Assembly (NCBI GenBank): GCA_032717465.1
Contig: CM064681.1
Location: 17,531,151-17,595,150, forward strand
From: Coenobita brevimanus
Lineage: Eukaryota > Arthropoda > Malacostraca > Decapoda > Coenobitidae
Direction: 5' to 3'
Length of the DNA: 64,000 nucleotides
Both the position numbers and the translations under genes were made by a program. The first letter of the stretch is position 1. The number at the start of each line of letters is the position of its first letter. This document shows, one piece after another, positions 42,637 through 55,088 of the stretch. The notes below the pieces were generated by a model that made no database searches, was not told where the DNA came from, and was given only the letters and a program-made list of their open reading frames with translations.

Positions 42637-43353
42637 ACAGCAGATGTATCAACAATTAAGAGAACACTGATAGCTGCTAAAGAGAATTCAAACTGGGTAA
42701 CAACTGAAGGGAAGATGTCACCACTGCAGGTCGCAGACATCCTTGGTTATGTAGCTGCACTGTGTATATTACCTGAAAGGGTATTAAAGATAGCTAAAAC
42801 AATACCCTGTACTCCACGAATGTGTTTGTTAGATTTTATGAACGAGGTAGAGATGAACTGTAGCAAAGCAGGGGTGAATGAATCACAACCCAATACAACC
42901 AAAATGAGACAGACACAGTGGCAGCCACGAACACTTTTAGCAAAGAATAAAATCGATCGCGACCCGAAAACAGATAAACCAAACAACCCCAGGCGTCGAG
43001 ACAACGGTAACAAACACCAGGCCACAGACTGACTCAAAAGTCTGCACGTAGTCCAAGCACAAATCGCGCCCAGAAAAAAACTAAAAATGGAGAGTCATCT
43101 CGAGGGTCACATTTGAGAGAGAGGTCCACATTATGTTATTATTGTGCTAATCCTGGTCACACAAAAAATGAATGTTATATTAAGAATGAAGAGGACAAGC
43201 AAAAGGATATGACCCATACTGTAGGCACCACAGGTCGTCGGGACACTGGACCTCAGGCTGCAAAATAATTGGAAAATTGGTTTCTGTTTTTAAGTCGGGG
43301 GAAGGGAAAGCCAAGACAAAAGATGACCAGCCATAAATAAAGCTAAAGCTAAA

Positions 43354-43821
43354 GTGCACATAGGAGGTTTGATTGGACATGAGTGTATCTTGGCACCCGC
43401 GTCATGTGAAGATCAAATCATTTCATTATTCTTAGATACAGGCTCCCAAGTGAATTTAATAACACAAGAGAAATTAGAGAGAATTTTTATAAATAGGCCT
43501 AAGAAAAAAGTAACTTTCTTGGAGGAATTGATTTAGACATATGCAGTAGATGACAAACAAATAACCATGAAGGGCATGATACAGTTAAACATCAGTTTTA
43601 CAGAGACTATGAGACCAATATCTGCTATTTTCTTTACAGTAGAAAATTTAGCAATGAGAGCTAACATGTTATCAGGTTTGAGAACTATGAGGGCAGAGAA
43701 TATAATTTTAATCCCACATTTGAATGGAATTGATTACAACAATGAATCAATACAGGAAATATCATCAGAATTGTCACACATCAATAAAAGAAAATCAAAA
43801 GGAGTTGGAACTATCAAATGA
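43354..43821 (+). pseudogene. Aspartic protease of env-bearing element
   Basis: The active-site motif SLFLDTGSQVNLI is at about 43420-43458. The frame stops after VTFLEELI (43534-43536) and reopens at 43567 in the same region, with protease-linker-like sequence. Retroviral-type proteases cleave the Gag-Pol polyprotein. The interval 43822-44400 holds frameshifted linker sequence without a clear domain. Confidence 0.65.
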
Positions 43822-44399
43822 CTAAACATAAATACTCAGTCGGATGAGGGTACACATGCACTCACACCATCCCTCCTAACCCCCCACCCTTTCCGCCTAG
43901 TAACAGAAGTGACATTCAAGCAGCAACCCTAATTCCTGCCCATCTCACCAATGATGTAGTTATTCCACCTAACTCATATATGAGTCACCATAAAGAGTAA
44001 TATTGAAGAGCAGTACTGCTCTTGTCTTAGAAGAATTATGTAGGGTGAAAGGACTCTCGGTGGAAAACGCATTATATCAGGTGAATAACGATGGGGAAAC
44101 TCATGTGTTCCTCATTAATCAGATGAATGGGGAAGTACAGATAAAAAAGGAGACTTGTCTATGCAGCTTAGAGACATATCCTGCCCCTGTAAGGGAAATA
44201 ATCATAGCTGGAACTTCAAGTTAGATCAAATCTATGGATAGAAAATGCATAAAGAGAAATTGATTCACAGAGGACAATTTGCTGAAGAAAATGATCTAGG
44301 TTTATTACAGAAACATCGACAAACTGTAGCATTGCCTTGAGAATAATTGGGGTGTACTAACCTGAACACAAGATTAACGTACACCTGGACACACAACCA

Positions 44400-45620
44400 A
44401 TATAGGTACCAGCTTATAGAGCAGCACACTCACAACGCACCCTGGCAAATCAGTATATTGAGGAAATGTTAAAATTAGGTATTATCGAACCATCTGTCTC
44501 CCCGTGGAATACCCCAAAAGAAACACAGATATGCGTGCGGTAGTAGATTACCGCAAATTAAACCAACACACAATCCCTGACCAGTTTCCTATGCCATTGT
44601 TAAGTGACATCTTGCAAAATATTGGACTAGGAAATACTGTATTTTCCACAATCGATTTGCTTAATGGCTACTACCAAATAAGCCTTGATCGAGAATAATG
44701 AAAATTCAATGCTTCCTCCACAAATCCAGGACATTACCAGTATAAACGAATGCCAATGGGGTTAAGGACAGCGCCAGGCACATTTCAAAGATTAATGAAT
44801 TATGTATTGTCTGGAATGCTAGGTAAGGGAATATTTGTCTATCTGGACGACATAAAAATCGCAACACACACCATAGATGAACATCTACAGAAATCTGACC
44901 AGCTCCTACATAAGCTTGCTGATGCTGGTTTAAAAATTAAGCTGTTCAAATGCAAATTTTGCTTTAAGGAAATAAAATTCTTAGGCCACAGACCAGATGC
45001 AGAAGGGATCCACACGTCTGAGGACAAAATGCAAGCAGTAAGGAATTTCCCTGAACCCACAAATGTAGATGAAGTAAGACAATTCTTGGGTCTAGCGGGA
45101 TATTACCGATCCTATATTAGGCAATTCTCTCATATAGCACAACCGGTATTCATTCTACTAAAAAAGGATGCTGTATTCCAGTGGGGAGAGGAACAAAAAC
45201 TAGCATTTAATGAATTAAAAGATAAACTTACAGGTGCACCTTGCTTGGCTTATCCTAATTTCACAAAACCATTTATAATTTGCACAGATGCATCTCTTAA
45301 TGGACTAGGGGCCGTATTGAGGCAAGAAGATAATCGTGGAAAAAATCTGCCAATTGCATTCACTAGCAGGCAATTAAAAGGTCCAGGGAAAAATGATTGA
45401 ACTACAGATCTAGAAGCACTTGCAGTGGTCTTCGCATTACAAAAGTTTCCAGATATGGTATATGGTCACGAAATTACCTATTGACCGAACATAAACCGCT
45501 CGTGGGTATGTTCCAAGAAAAACTCTTCTCTGGAAGGAGAGCAAGATGGAAATGTACAGTTGAAAACTATAATGTACATATACACTACATCTGTTCGTGG
45601 CTACAGACCATTTCTCAGGC
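44400..45620 (+). pseudogene. pol: Reverse transcriptase-RNase H of env-bearing element
   Basis: Pieces in two frames: MRAVVDYRKLNQHTIPDQFP and FSTIDLLNGYYQISL (44504-44698, ends at TAA), then MPMGLRTAPGTFQRLMN, the catalytic FVYLDDIKIA and LGLAGYYRSYI (44750-45400), then the RNase H start ICTDASLNGLGAV. A stop follows GPGKND and RNase H continues in another frame (LLTEHKPLVGMF). Family: Ty3/Gypsy RT. Confidence 0.85.
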
Positions 45621-46340
45621 TATGTGATTTTAGCCCCAATTAGGATATGACAGCAGAAACAGTGGCAAGGGCAATCATAGAACACGTCATATGTGGATTC
45701 ACAACACCAAAGGTATTAACAAGTGGTAATGGGGGTGAGTTTAATTCTGAAATCTTGCAAGAAATATGTAAACAATACAATACTGTATATAAAGGGTAAA
45801 TGTCAGCCTATCACCCAGCATCCAATGGACTGGTACAGAGACAAAACAAAAAGGTGCTGGATGTGTTACGACACATTCTCAATGAAAATTATGCAAGCTG
45901 GGATGATTGGATTCCCAGAGTGGAAGCTTCAATTAATGGAGCAATTAATAAATCTATAGGAGACACACCACATTTTATTATCTACGGGACAGACAAGAAA
46001 TTACCTTACGATATTCTGGAAGGTGAAAATTTACCAGTATATAATTATGACAATTATCCTAAACTCCGTTTGCGTGATTTCCAGGATATACACAAAAGGG
46101 TGAAGAAACAATTATCGATGTCCAAGGAAGAAATGACGGAGTCATTCAATAAAAAGGCAAAAGAATAATCTATCGACTTAGGAGACATTGTCTATGGTAT
46201 CATTCACACTAGAGACAATAAACTGTCACTGGAATTTGAAGGCCCATACAGAGTAATTAAGAAGACTGCAAACAAGGTAGTAATTAAATCACTGTCGAGT
46301 GGCGAAGAAAAACAAATTCATGTTGATCATTTAAAAAAGG
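45621..46340 (+). pseudogene. Integrase of env-bearing element, N-terminus deleted
   Basis: The catalytic core starts abruptly at DHFSGYVILAP (in a shifted frame near 45607-45640), directly after RNase H. The HHCC zinc finger and tether are gone, so an internal deletion is inferred. MTAETVARAIIEH, TSGNGGEFNSEIL (second Asp replaced by Asn: SGNGGEF) and a last catalytic-Glu region in SAYHPASNGLVQRQN (Glu replaced by Gln) follow in 45646-46168. The loss of acidic residues and a TAA near 45799 confirm inactivation. Confidence 0.75.
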
Positions 46341-46661
46341 TCCCAAGTAATTTAGCCAGCAATTATGCAACCTCTGACACAATCGAAACACTGAACACTA
46401 TCGGCGATAAGAAACTAGAGGAAATCAGTACATATAAAAATAAAGTAGATCTTATAACAAACACACAAGACTAGGTGCAACTGTTGCTACAAATGCCACA
46501 ATACAGCATTTACATGAGCTAGGTATCGATTTAAACTCCTTCTACAAGTGAAAGAAGGAGCAAAGTTACTATTCTCCACGAGCCAGTTGTAATGTGCATC
46601 ATCACTATCACTGACCACAGCATGACTGAATTAACTAATTAATATTTTTTTTCGGTATGTA

Positions 46662-48350
46662 ATGGTGAGGGGATTTATACCATGGATTCTCCTCTATATA
46701 GCAAGAGGATCTGCTCACTTAGACCCTCAACATATAGTAAGGAAAGGATTTCTCATAGCTCCAACGGCCTCCACAGCAATCGTGAAAGATATCATGAGTT
46801 CTGAAATTAGTTTGGACTTCTTATATGAACTACCTGTATTATTGGAGAACATTGCCAAGCCACTGACGACACTGCAATTTATGATAGGAAATTCTGTATC
46901 AGAAGCTTATAACACAAAGGAAGTGACTGAGATCGTGAGGTTAGCGAAATGGAAAGTGGAACAAGCTAAATCAAGTATGTTTATCATGATCCAAGATATC
47001 CCATCTCTTAGAACGGAAGCATTTATGGACACAAACAACACCACACGTACACGTGCAAGATGCGGTTTGTTCGACCTGGATGGTGCAATAATAGGGAACA
47101 TTTTTGGACTGGCTACAGAGGAAGATCTTCAAGAAATAGACAAATTTATTCGATAGCTCGGGTATTAACATATCAACAGAAGTTAGTTGACGGTCAAAAC
47201 ACAGCAATGATGACGATCATGAAAAATCTCAGAAAAGCAGAAAATATAACTCACCAGAGTGTGGACAAAATAAATGCCATGGAAGGAAATATGACACTTT
47301 TTAACACTTCTCAATAATCATGCAACATAATGACATAATAATACTCCAGTCTGATAACACTAGAGTTCATTACCAGGCACTCATGGAAGGAATAGCAAAT
47401 GCTGATAATGGCAAAATCACCATTAACCTACTTTCAGTTCACAATCTATGTCAGATAATCAGTCAAGGCATTCATAAACATGGTTTGAAGCCTTTAATCC
47501 AGGGCAGGAATCTCATGCTTTATTATCCATATTTAGAAGCAAGTCTAACACCATCAGTAATAGTTCATGTACCATGCATAACAGACAATCTGTTCTCAGT
47601 CTGTCAAATACACACCTTTCCTTCAAAGAATAATGACACCTTGGTCATCATCAACATCAATACAGACACCGAACTCATCATGGTCACCAAGAGACAGGAC
47701 ACTGTCGCTATCGAGTGTGAATCAACGACTGAACGAAAGTGTCATACATCCTTACCTGCTGTTCACCTTTGTCCTGCGTACATTTTCACGTTTCAGCCTA
47801 CTGGAACAGTCTCTTCTGAAATGGCTATAAGAAATGACATTCATCACCACTGCAACTTCATATTTGCTCCAGATAAACTCACACATCATCAACGCATTGG
47901 GCATTCACAGTTCTGCTTCACGCATAACACATCTGTTTTCATTATTTGTCCAGATATACCACCATCTCATGCTTCAGCATCAGGATTATACATAACATCT
48001 GACTACTGTGCTGTACCTACCCCATCCTTGTCCACTTTAGCTACAAGCAATCCATCCGCATTCACACACACAAATATTTCCAACCACTATCTGAGATGGA
48101 TTTAAGCATAAGCACAAGTATTGAGTTGACTTCACCTAAGTTTGAAACTATGCAAAAAAATCAGTGAAACAATGAAGCCCTGGGAAGAATTGAGTATGAG
48201 TATGTTCAACCCATTTTATTGTGTATAGCCCAGCTCCAAGTGTTTTTATAATCTTCTCCGTTGTATTTGGTATATTACTGTTCGTGATGAACAGAATGCA
48301 AGCAAGGATTGCAAACTTGAAGTCATTACTGAATTTACGAGAGGACGAGT
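46662..48350 (+). pseudogene. env: Envelope-like gene (baculovirus-F/errantivirus type), broken
   Basis: 46662-47156 begins with a hydrophobic signal-like start (MVRGFIPWILLYIARGSAH). Near residue 130 it has a basic R-A-R-C followed by GLFDLDGAIIGNIFG, the layout of the cleavage site and fusion peptide in insect errantivirus and baculovirus F proteins; the final Arg of a furin site is Cys here. A frameshift near 47150 leads to 47157-47317 (helical), a stop, then 47320-48105 in a third frame with several Cys residues. A transmembrane stretch (SVFIIFSVVFGILLFVM) and short basic tail lie at about 48224-48350. Described as a decayed copy only; at least two frameshifts make it inactive. Confidence 0.7.
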
Positions 48351-49540
<1,190 letters not shown>

Positions 49541-49547
49541 AATGATA

Positions 49548-49833
49548 AATGTGATAGGAAGCGTTATGAGGAACACACTGAGATGGTTTGGCCATGTGGA
49601 GAGGATGGAGGGTGAAAGACTGACGAAGAGAGTGTATGTGAGTGAGGTGGAGGGGGGAAGAGGGAGGGGGAGGCCGAGGATGAGATGGAGGGATGGGGTG
49701 GAGAGGTGTATGAGAGAGGAGGGTGTGAGTTGGGAGCAGGGCAGTGAAATGGCGGGGGACAGGGCGACTTGGAGGCGATTTGTTTGTGGACACCCCAAAC
49801 GGGATTGAGGCGTCTGGCAATAGATAGATAGAT
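49548..49833 (+). mobile_element. LINE family A 3'-end fragment
   Basis: The coding end [20 protein letters not shown] to the stop, then GGCGTCTGGCAATAG(ATAG)n. It is 5'-truncated at ATGTGATAGGAAGC, nearly the same point as the copy at 52769-53035. Confidence 0.85.
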
Positions 49834-50480
49834 AAATTTTAAAAGATTAAAAGCATTCATAAGAACCATACAGTGCTGATATAATAAGCCTTGAATAAAT
49901 AACATTTTATTATATGAAAACCTAGCAAAACCTGACAAAAAGAGCTTATATGAAAACCTAACAAAAGTATATTACTCGTAGAGGAACCCCTGCTGCCCAC
50001 GATATCTCTACCCCATTACTCTCTTACAAATTTCTTGTAAAGAAGATTTGATACCGTGTGCGCAGTGCTGAGCAGCCTGCACGGCCATCTCAATTTAAAT
50101 ACATGTAGTATAGGTAGATTTATGTAGCCAGTCAGGTACAAAATGTGCTGTAGAGATTGCATATTGCTGTTCCAGTAGATAAAGGGATAGATTTTACACT
50201 TCACTATGAAAGATCCTAAATTGATATATGTCATATCGTCATAATTAAAATAATATATAACTGGCCACATCGAAGAGGAGTGAATGGAATAAGAGCTTAT
50301 TTTGCTTATCAACTTTCCGAATGGCTCGCCTGGGCATCCAACAACACGTGAAACTGCCAGTTGCACCTACATATATTACCATTATGTTACTGAGAGTATA
50401 TTTCTACTTTTGTTATTCAGAACGGCTCTCTTGGAGAAATCATCCTGCTGGCTGAGGCAGGTGCGTTAGTTGGGAAGTGG
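49834..50480. other. No gene recognised
   Basis: Unique-looking sequence; short open frames only. I looked here for the missing IR exon and found no convincing candidate. Confidence 0.4.
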
Positions 50481-51340
50481 ACAGGAGGGTGGGTGATAAG
50501 CCCATAATAGAAAATATGATCCATGGAGAAAATAGATATACGGGGGAAATAGGTGGGCCATCGCATATAAGGGACACAGGTCCATCAGGGGAATAGATGC
50601 CTCCTACCATGGGGGGAAAATATGTCCAGGAAAGGGTATGTACGACCACCATGAGAGATAATAGGTCCATCAGGGGGTAAGTGAGTCCTCCCATGCGGGG
50701 ACAATAGGCACACGGCTTGTATAGGTAAGTCCACCTCCTAATGGGAAAATAGGGCCATGAATTCACAGGTAGGCTTCACACTAGGGCAAATAGATCCATG
50801 GTGGGAATAGATCCATGTGGAATAATATGCCCAGGAGGGGAGTAAGTCCCTGGGGGAAAAGGTCGATTGGGTAAAAATAGGTCCATAGGAGAATCAGGGC
50901 TGTGGGAAAAAATAAGCCTACCCATCTGTCTATTTGCCAGGTGCCTCAATCCCGTAAGGGGAGGGGGGGGCAAAAACTAACTGCCTCCATGTTGCCCTGT
51001 CCAGTAGCAATTCACTATCCTGCTCCTAGCTCACACATCCCTCTCTCATATACCTCTCCATTCCATCCCTCCATCTCATCCTCGACCTCCATAAGTCCAT
51101 TGGGGAAATTAGGTCCATGTGAGGAATAGGTGATTCCCTATGACTGAAAACAGGTCAGTTTGGAAACTTATTTATTGGAAAAATTGGTCCATGGCTGGAA
51201 TACGTCTTTGTCAGTAATGTGTCCATGGTGGGAACCTGGACTGATGTGGAAAATACATGCATAAGAGAAAATTGGTCTATAAGGGACCAGGTCCATGGTG
51301 AAAAACTAGGTTGGTGGGGGTTTACCCCTAGGGGTTGTAG
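50480..51340. repeat. Degenerate minisatellite, unit about 18-40 bp
   Basis: Recurrent GGGGAAAATAGGTCCAT-type units (GGTCCATCAGGGG, ATAGATCCATG, AGGTCCATAGG) with variable spacing. It is interrupted by a LINE fragment at 50932-51089 and continues after it. Confidence 0.7.
50932..51089 (-). mobile_element. Degenerate LINE family A 3'-end fragment
   Basis: TTTGCCAGGTGCCTCAATCC to CATCTCATCCTCGACCTCC aligns to the 3' ends at 14627 and 15099. It sits within the minisatellite. Confidence 0.75.
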
Positions 51341-51889
51341 ACAAAGAAGGGCTTATGTTGCTATTGTTCCTGTGTACACACCTTGAAAAAAAAAAAATAA
51401 TGATAAATCAAACTAGTTGGATACTAGACAAACTAAGACCACACACCATATCAAGTAGCGGTTTTTCACAGCAGGCCATCAAGTTATTGACCAAGTAACT
51501 TAGACAACTTATGAGTATAAGAAGCCTCTGTGCAGTGGATTGCTTGAGAATAAGAGAGCATTTGATTTTAAAAAATCGTGATAACTGATAAGAATGGGGC
51601 TTGCCAGCAAAAATTTGTGGGACAAAGAGTCTATCCATCACAAAATGTATGCAAAGACATTATCATTGTTCCCATACCGTTATTGCGTTCACAATTACCA
51701 GTTCTGACTAAAAAGTCGAAAAAATGATTTTTCCATGTTTTCGCCTGTTGCGATTATCGACAATTTCGCGGAGTTGCGTGGCGCGCGATAGCCTCATTAT
51801 ATGTTTGGTATTTTTTTGACAGTTCCTGGACTTACTCAGACCTAATGCAAAAAGAATTAGGTCGATATCTATTACCGTTCTCGTGAAAG

Positions 51890-51891
<2 letters not shown>
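51341..51891. other. No gene recognised
   Basis: Only short chance open frames. An A run near 51386 is the only repeat. Confidence 0.4.

Positions 51892-51967
<76 letters not shown>
51892..51967. repeat. (CA)n microsatellite
   Basis: A pure CA run of about 76 bp. Confidence 0.95.
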
Positions 51968-51970
<3 letters not shown>

Positions 51971-52224
51971 GACTTTTTTTTCGTACTTAGCTATCTACTA
52001 AGTAAGCACTGCAAGACTAAATTTGCTGCGCGAACTGAAAGCCAGAAAATGCTATTAGCAAAAGGTGTTCAACAAGGAGACATGGATATACTCAAGTTAT
52101 TAGTTGGATGGTTAGAGTACGTTTTCTGAAGTTTATATTGTAAAACGCAAATACATTAACGTAAAGCCCGTGCGAGACTTAAATGTAATAAGTGTGCAAA
52201 TGACAGTTCTTTTCAGTGACGTAG

Positions 52225-52480
52225 GGGAAGAAAGACGAGAAATGGTATTTCAACTAAACAAAGACAGGCTGAAAGTAAGCCTGAAGATGAAAACGAAGAG
52301 GACAAAAGTCATGCCCAACAGCCGTCTTCAGAATCTTCCATTAAACTAGGAAAGGATGAGTTTGAATGCATGAAGGAATACCGGTACATAATCATCGGAC
52401 CGGAAGTTTAGATGGAACAAGCAGTTGACAACGAGCAAGCGAAGAGTGCTATCGGGTGGAATGTTATTTAGTAAAGAGAG
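52225..52480 (+). pseudogene. Second LINE-type RT fragment
   Basis: Across frames the translation gives KDRLKVSLKMKTKRTKVMPN and KLGKDEFECMKEYRYI, which resemble the post-catalytic region (KVGLKMN-x-KKTKVM) and palm/thumb of a non-LTR RT different from family A. Frameshifted and short. Confidence 0.5.
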
Positions 52481-52768
52481 TAAATCATGAACCATACAAA
52501 ATTGCCTTACTTTATTATAAAAAAAAATGGCATATAATTATGTGTTTTGCATTACTGCAGTAACTTTATTGATCGAAATTTCTCTTCCCATCCCTCAACC
52601 TAAAAAGAAAAAGAAGGGAACAAATGAAAGCAGAGCATATAGCCTTCGCACTTTCAAAAAACACATTGATGCAAAAATAAATATATATATAAATAAACCC
52701 TATCAGGGTTATTGACTGGCAACCCGATATGGAGGGAAAGGAGTAGGCAGACTATCTATCTATCTGTC

Positions 52769-53035
52769 TATTGCCAGACGCCTAAATCCCGTAAGGGGCG
52801 GCCACAAACAAATCGCCTCCATGTCGCCCTATCCCCCGCCATTTCACTGTCCCGCTCCCAGCTCACACCCCCTCTCTCATATACCTCTCCACTCCATCCC
52901 TCCATCTCATTCTTGGCCTCCCACTCCTCTTCCTCATTCACATACACTCTCCTCGTTTGTCTCTCGTTTCCCATTCTCTCCACATGGCCAAACCACCACA
53001 GTGTATTTCTCCTAAAGCATTCTATCACATCCACA
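52769..53035 (-). mobile_element. LINE family A 3'-end fragment
   Basis: The minus-strand frame 52768-53034 ends WRRFVCGRPLRDLGVWQ. It is bordered by TATCTATCTGTCTA on the 3' side and truncated at GATGTGATAGAATGC on the 5' side. Confidence 0.85.
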
Positions 53036-53075
53036 GACTAAGAAGATAAAATTCGGAGATTTGCTGGGATTGGAT

Positions 53076-53167
53076 GGAATAGTGAACAGTCAATAAAGAG
53101 CAGAGAAAGATGAGAGACCATCGCCCTTCATTGGGCTCTGGTAGCCGGTTATGATGATGATGATGAT
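53076..53167 (+). repeat. LINE/SINE 3' tail with (TGA)n
   Basis: The stretch ending GGGCTCTGGTAGCCGGTT(ATG)n resembles the trinucleotide tail of the SINE at 14493-14511. Origin not resolved. Confidence 0.4.
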
Positions 53168-53263
53168 GCCACGCTGATAGAAAACAATGTCTGGAATAGG
53201 CACATGCTCATGTATACTAAATTGCTCATGCTGTATGGCGAATATTTTGTGTCTTTGTTTCAG

Positions 53264-53450
53264 AACTGCTCACCTTGACAGCAAACAATACCTGGAACTG
53301 ACGGTCGCCCAACACTTCACGAGAGCAGACGGCACCAGCCCGTTGTATATTGGTAGAGAGAACATCATACCTGCTATCTCTGCCTGGCCAGTACCTCACG
53401 ACGCACCCTACAAGACCGTACTGGATGAGAAACTTATGGCTATTACGGAG
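53264..53450 (+). CDS. IR-like exon, end of S2 ligand-binding lobe
   Basis: Acceptor TTTGTGTCTTTGTTTCAG precedes; donor GAG|GTAGGG follows, phase 0, matching the next exon. It has one leading base (phase 2 start) and 62 codons, including QYLELTVAQHFTRADGTSPL, YIGRENIIPAISAWPVPHDA and LDEKLMAITE. These are the features expected before M4 in arthropod IRs (hydrophobic lobe core, then the 'PYK..LDEKLMAI-E-AGLYQQW' run). A strong alternative donor G|GTGAGT lies 8 bp downstream but would break the frame to the next exon. Confidence 0.75.
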
Positions 53451-54071
53451 GTAGGGTGAGTGGTCTGTTCGGGACGATGAGTGTATCATTATCTCTGTGG
53501 TAAGCTGGACCGTGAGATACTGGCCGTGAGATAAAGTATGTGGCAGGTAAATGGCTATCACTGTAGTTGGATGGAATGCAAATGGCACTATCCTATATTA
53601 TAATAAGCTGATGAACATAAATCTGATGACATTTTCATGACTAGGCTATAACAGATATAAGTCTGGGGAGAATCAAGGGCATATCAATGAGGGTGGGCGG
53701 TAAATAGGTATAATTTGAAGTAGGTTTGACGAGAAGGCGATGACAATAAACGAAGAGTGATTGTTGATAAGCTAAAGTTGACTGATGCTGGATGACTGGA
53801 TGAAAAGTTAATGGCCATAAATGATGTCCCACAAGTAGTTCCGTAAATATGAAAATAAACTGAATATAAATGAAACAGCGTAGCTTTACTGAGCACAGAT
53901 AAGAGTTCTCATATGTAAGTTTAAGGACAAGTAATTAGCCATCGCTGAAATAAGCTTTATGATGGACTAATAAAGTAAGGGTAAGGACGAGCAAATGGTC
54001 GTGAATAAACTAAGGGATAATAAATGTCATTTATTGACTAACACATAATTAAGTCAATGCTACTTTCCCAG

Positions 54072-54338
54072 GCCGGGTTATACCAACAGTGGCGGAAGGA
54101 GATGGTGGAAATGGCTGCACGTGGCAGCAGATTAAAACAACGGAAAAAAATGACAACTGAAGAACGGGAGAACGGCGAAGCACAAGACGTCGAAAGGAGC
54201 AGAAGCCTCACCCTAAACCACATACAGGGACCGCTTCTGCTTTACCTGGTCGGTATAACACTAGGCTTGGTGGCCTTTGGGATGGAGAAAATCGTCCTGG
54301 CATCCTACAAAACCTTACCCAGCAAGGAGGATACTTAG
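54072..54338 (+). CDS. IR-like terminal exon with M4 transmembrane segment
   Basis: Acceptor ATGCTACTTTCCCAG precedes 54072 and the exon opens in phase 0 (AGLYQQWRKEM), as expected after the previous exon. 88 codons plus TAG (54336-54338). A charged linker (RLKQRKKMTTEERENGEAQ) leads to SLTLNHIQGPLLLYLVGI and TLGLVAFGMEKIV, the conserved 'LTL.H.QGP' helix that forms M4 of arthropod ionotropic receptors, and a short cytosolic tail. The product would be the C-terminus of a ligand-gated cation channel used in chemosensation, family established, ligand unknown. Confidence 0.8.
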   Translation, partial: AGLYQQWRKEMVEMAARGSRLKQRKKMTTEERENGEAQDVERSRSLTLNHIQGPLLLYLVGITLGLVAFGMEKIVLASYKTLPSKEDT

Positions 54339-54376
54339 ATTGATTCCTATTTAACCGTAACGTAATTTTCATATTA

Positions 54377-54758
54377 TTACCTCCGCCAAGGAGGTTATGT
54401 TTTACCCCGTGTTGGTCTGTCTGTCTGTCTCTCTGTCTGTTAGCTGGACTACTCAAAAAGTTAAGTGGGTTTTGATGAAATTTTCTAGAAGAGTGGACCA
54501 TAGTCCAAGGAAAAAATAATTAAATTTTGTGTCGGATCCAGATCCGGATCCGGGGTATCCCAAACAATATCTCCAAAAGTCCTCAATAAATGCCAATGAA
54601 ATTTTGTGGGAAGGTGCGCCATGGACCAAGAAGGTATTGATTAAATTTTGGGACGGATCCTGATCGAGATCCAGATCCTATATCAACGGATCCGGATCCT
54701 TTTTAATGGCAGTGGCACTGGAGGAGGTAGGCTTTCTCTGAACTCCTTGTAACGATTT
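54377..54758. repeat. Dispersed repeat with CCTCCGCCAAGGAGG start
   Basis: It begins ACCTCCGCCAAGGAGGTTATG and continues with GTCTGTCTGTC, ACTCAAAAAGTTA, TTGATGAAATTTT and GATCCAGATCCGGATCC motifs, ending near GGAGGAGGTAGGCTTTCTC. From memory, this signature occurs as an interspersed repeat in many animals; its class is not certain to me. It lies in the IR 3' flank; AATAAA at 54771-54776 just after is a polyadenylation candidate. Confidence 0.6.
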
Positions 54759-54776
54759 CGTAATGCTGGAAATAAA

Positions 54777-55088
54777 TGGTGGCTACTAAGTCTACTAATA
54801 TCATGTCGGTTCACTATCCCTCAGGGCGCAGGGAGGCGTGGCTTGTGTGTGATGTCAGTTGGCTTCAGTAACAGAAAATATATAAAAGGGCAGACTCAAA
54901 TTAAACATATATAATAAGGGAAAACGAAGAAGGGAAAGAAGTGTGGACTCATTTAACCGTATAACATAGCAGTAGGTTCCCTTACACCCTTACACCTTCC
55001 CCTCACACCCCCATACCTTCCCTCACACATTTCAGTCCCTTCCCTCACTACGGACTGAAAGTGTGTCATGATCTGGAGAGTGCAGCAC
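54777..55088. other. No gene recognised
   Basis: Contains a TATATAAAAGG (about 54890) and a run of CACCCTTACACC repeats at about 54985-55045, nothing else. Confidence 0.4.

Larger units (their letters stand above)
41831..43270 (+). pseudogene. gag: gag of env-bearing element, interrupted
   Basis: It starts with MANERIPQFKIP and continues through a capsid-like region in 41944-42165 and 42650-43032, with a CCHC knuckle CYYCANPGHTKNEC near 43136-43177 in another frame. It is broken by an 87-bp GT-AG insertion (42140-42226), a SINE (42291-42636) and several stops. Gag forms the particle core; this copy cannot. Confidence 0.7.

Noticed and set aside
53453..53465. Strong alternative donor GG|GTGAGT 8 bp after the chosen exon end
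   Set aside because: It would give the wrong phase for the terminal exon, whereas GAG|GTAGGG joins E to AGLYQQW as in other IRs.
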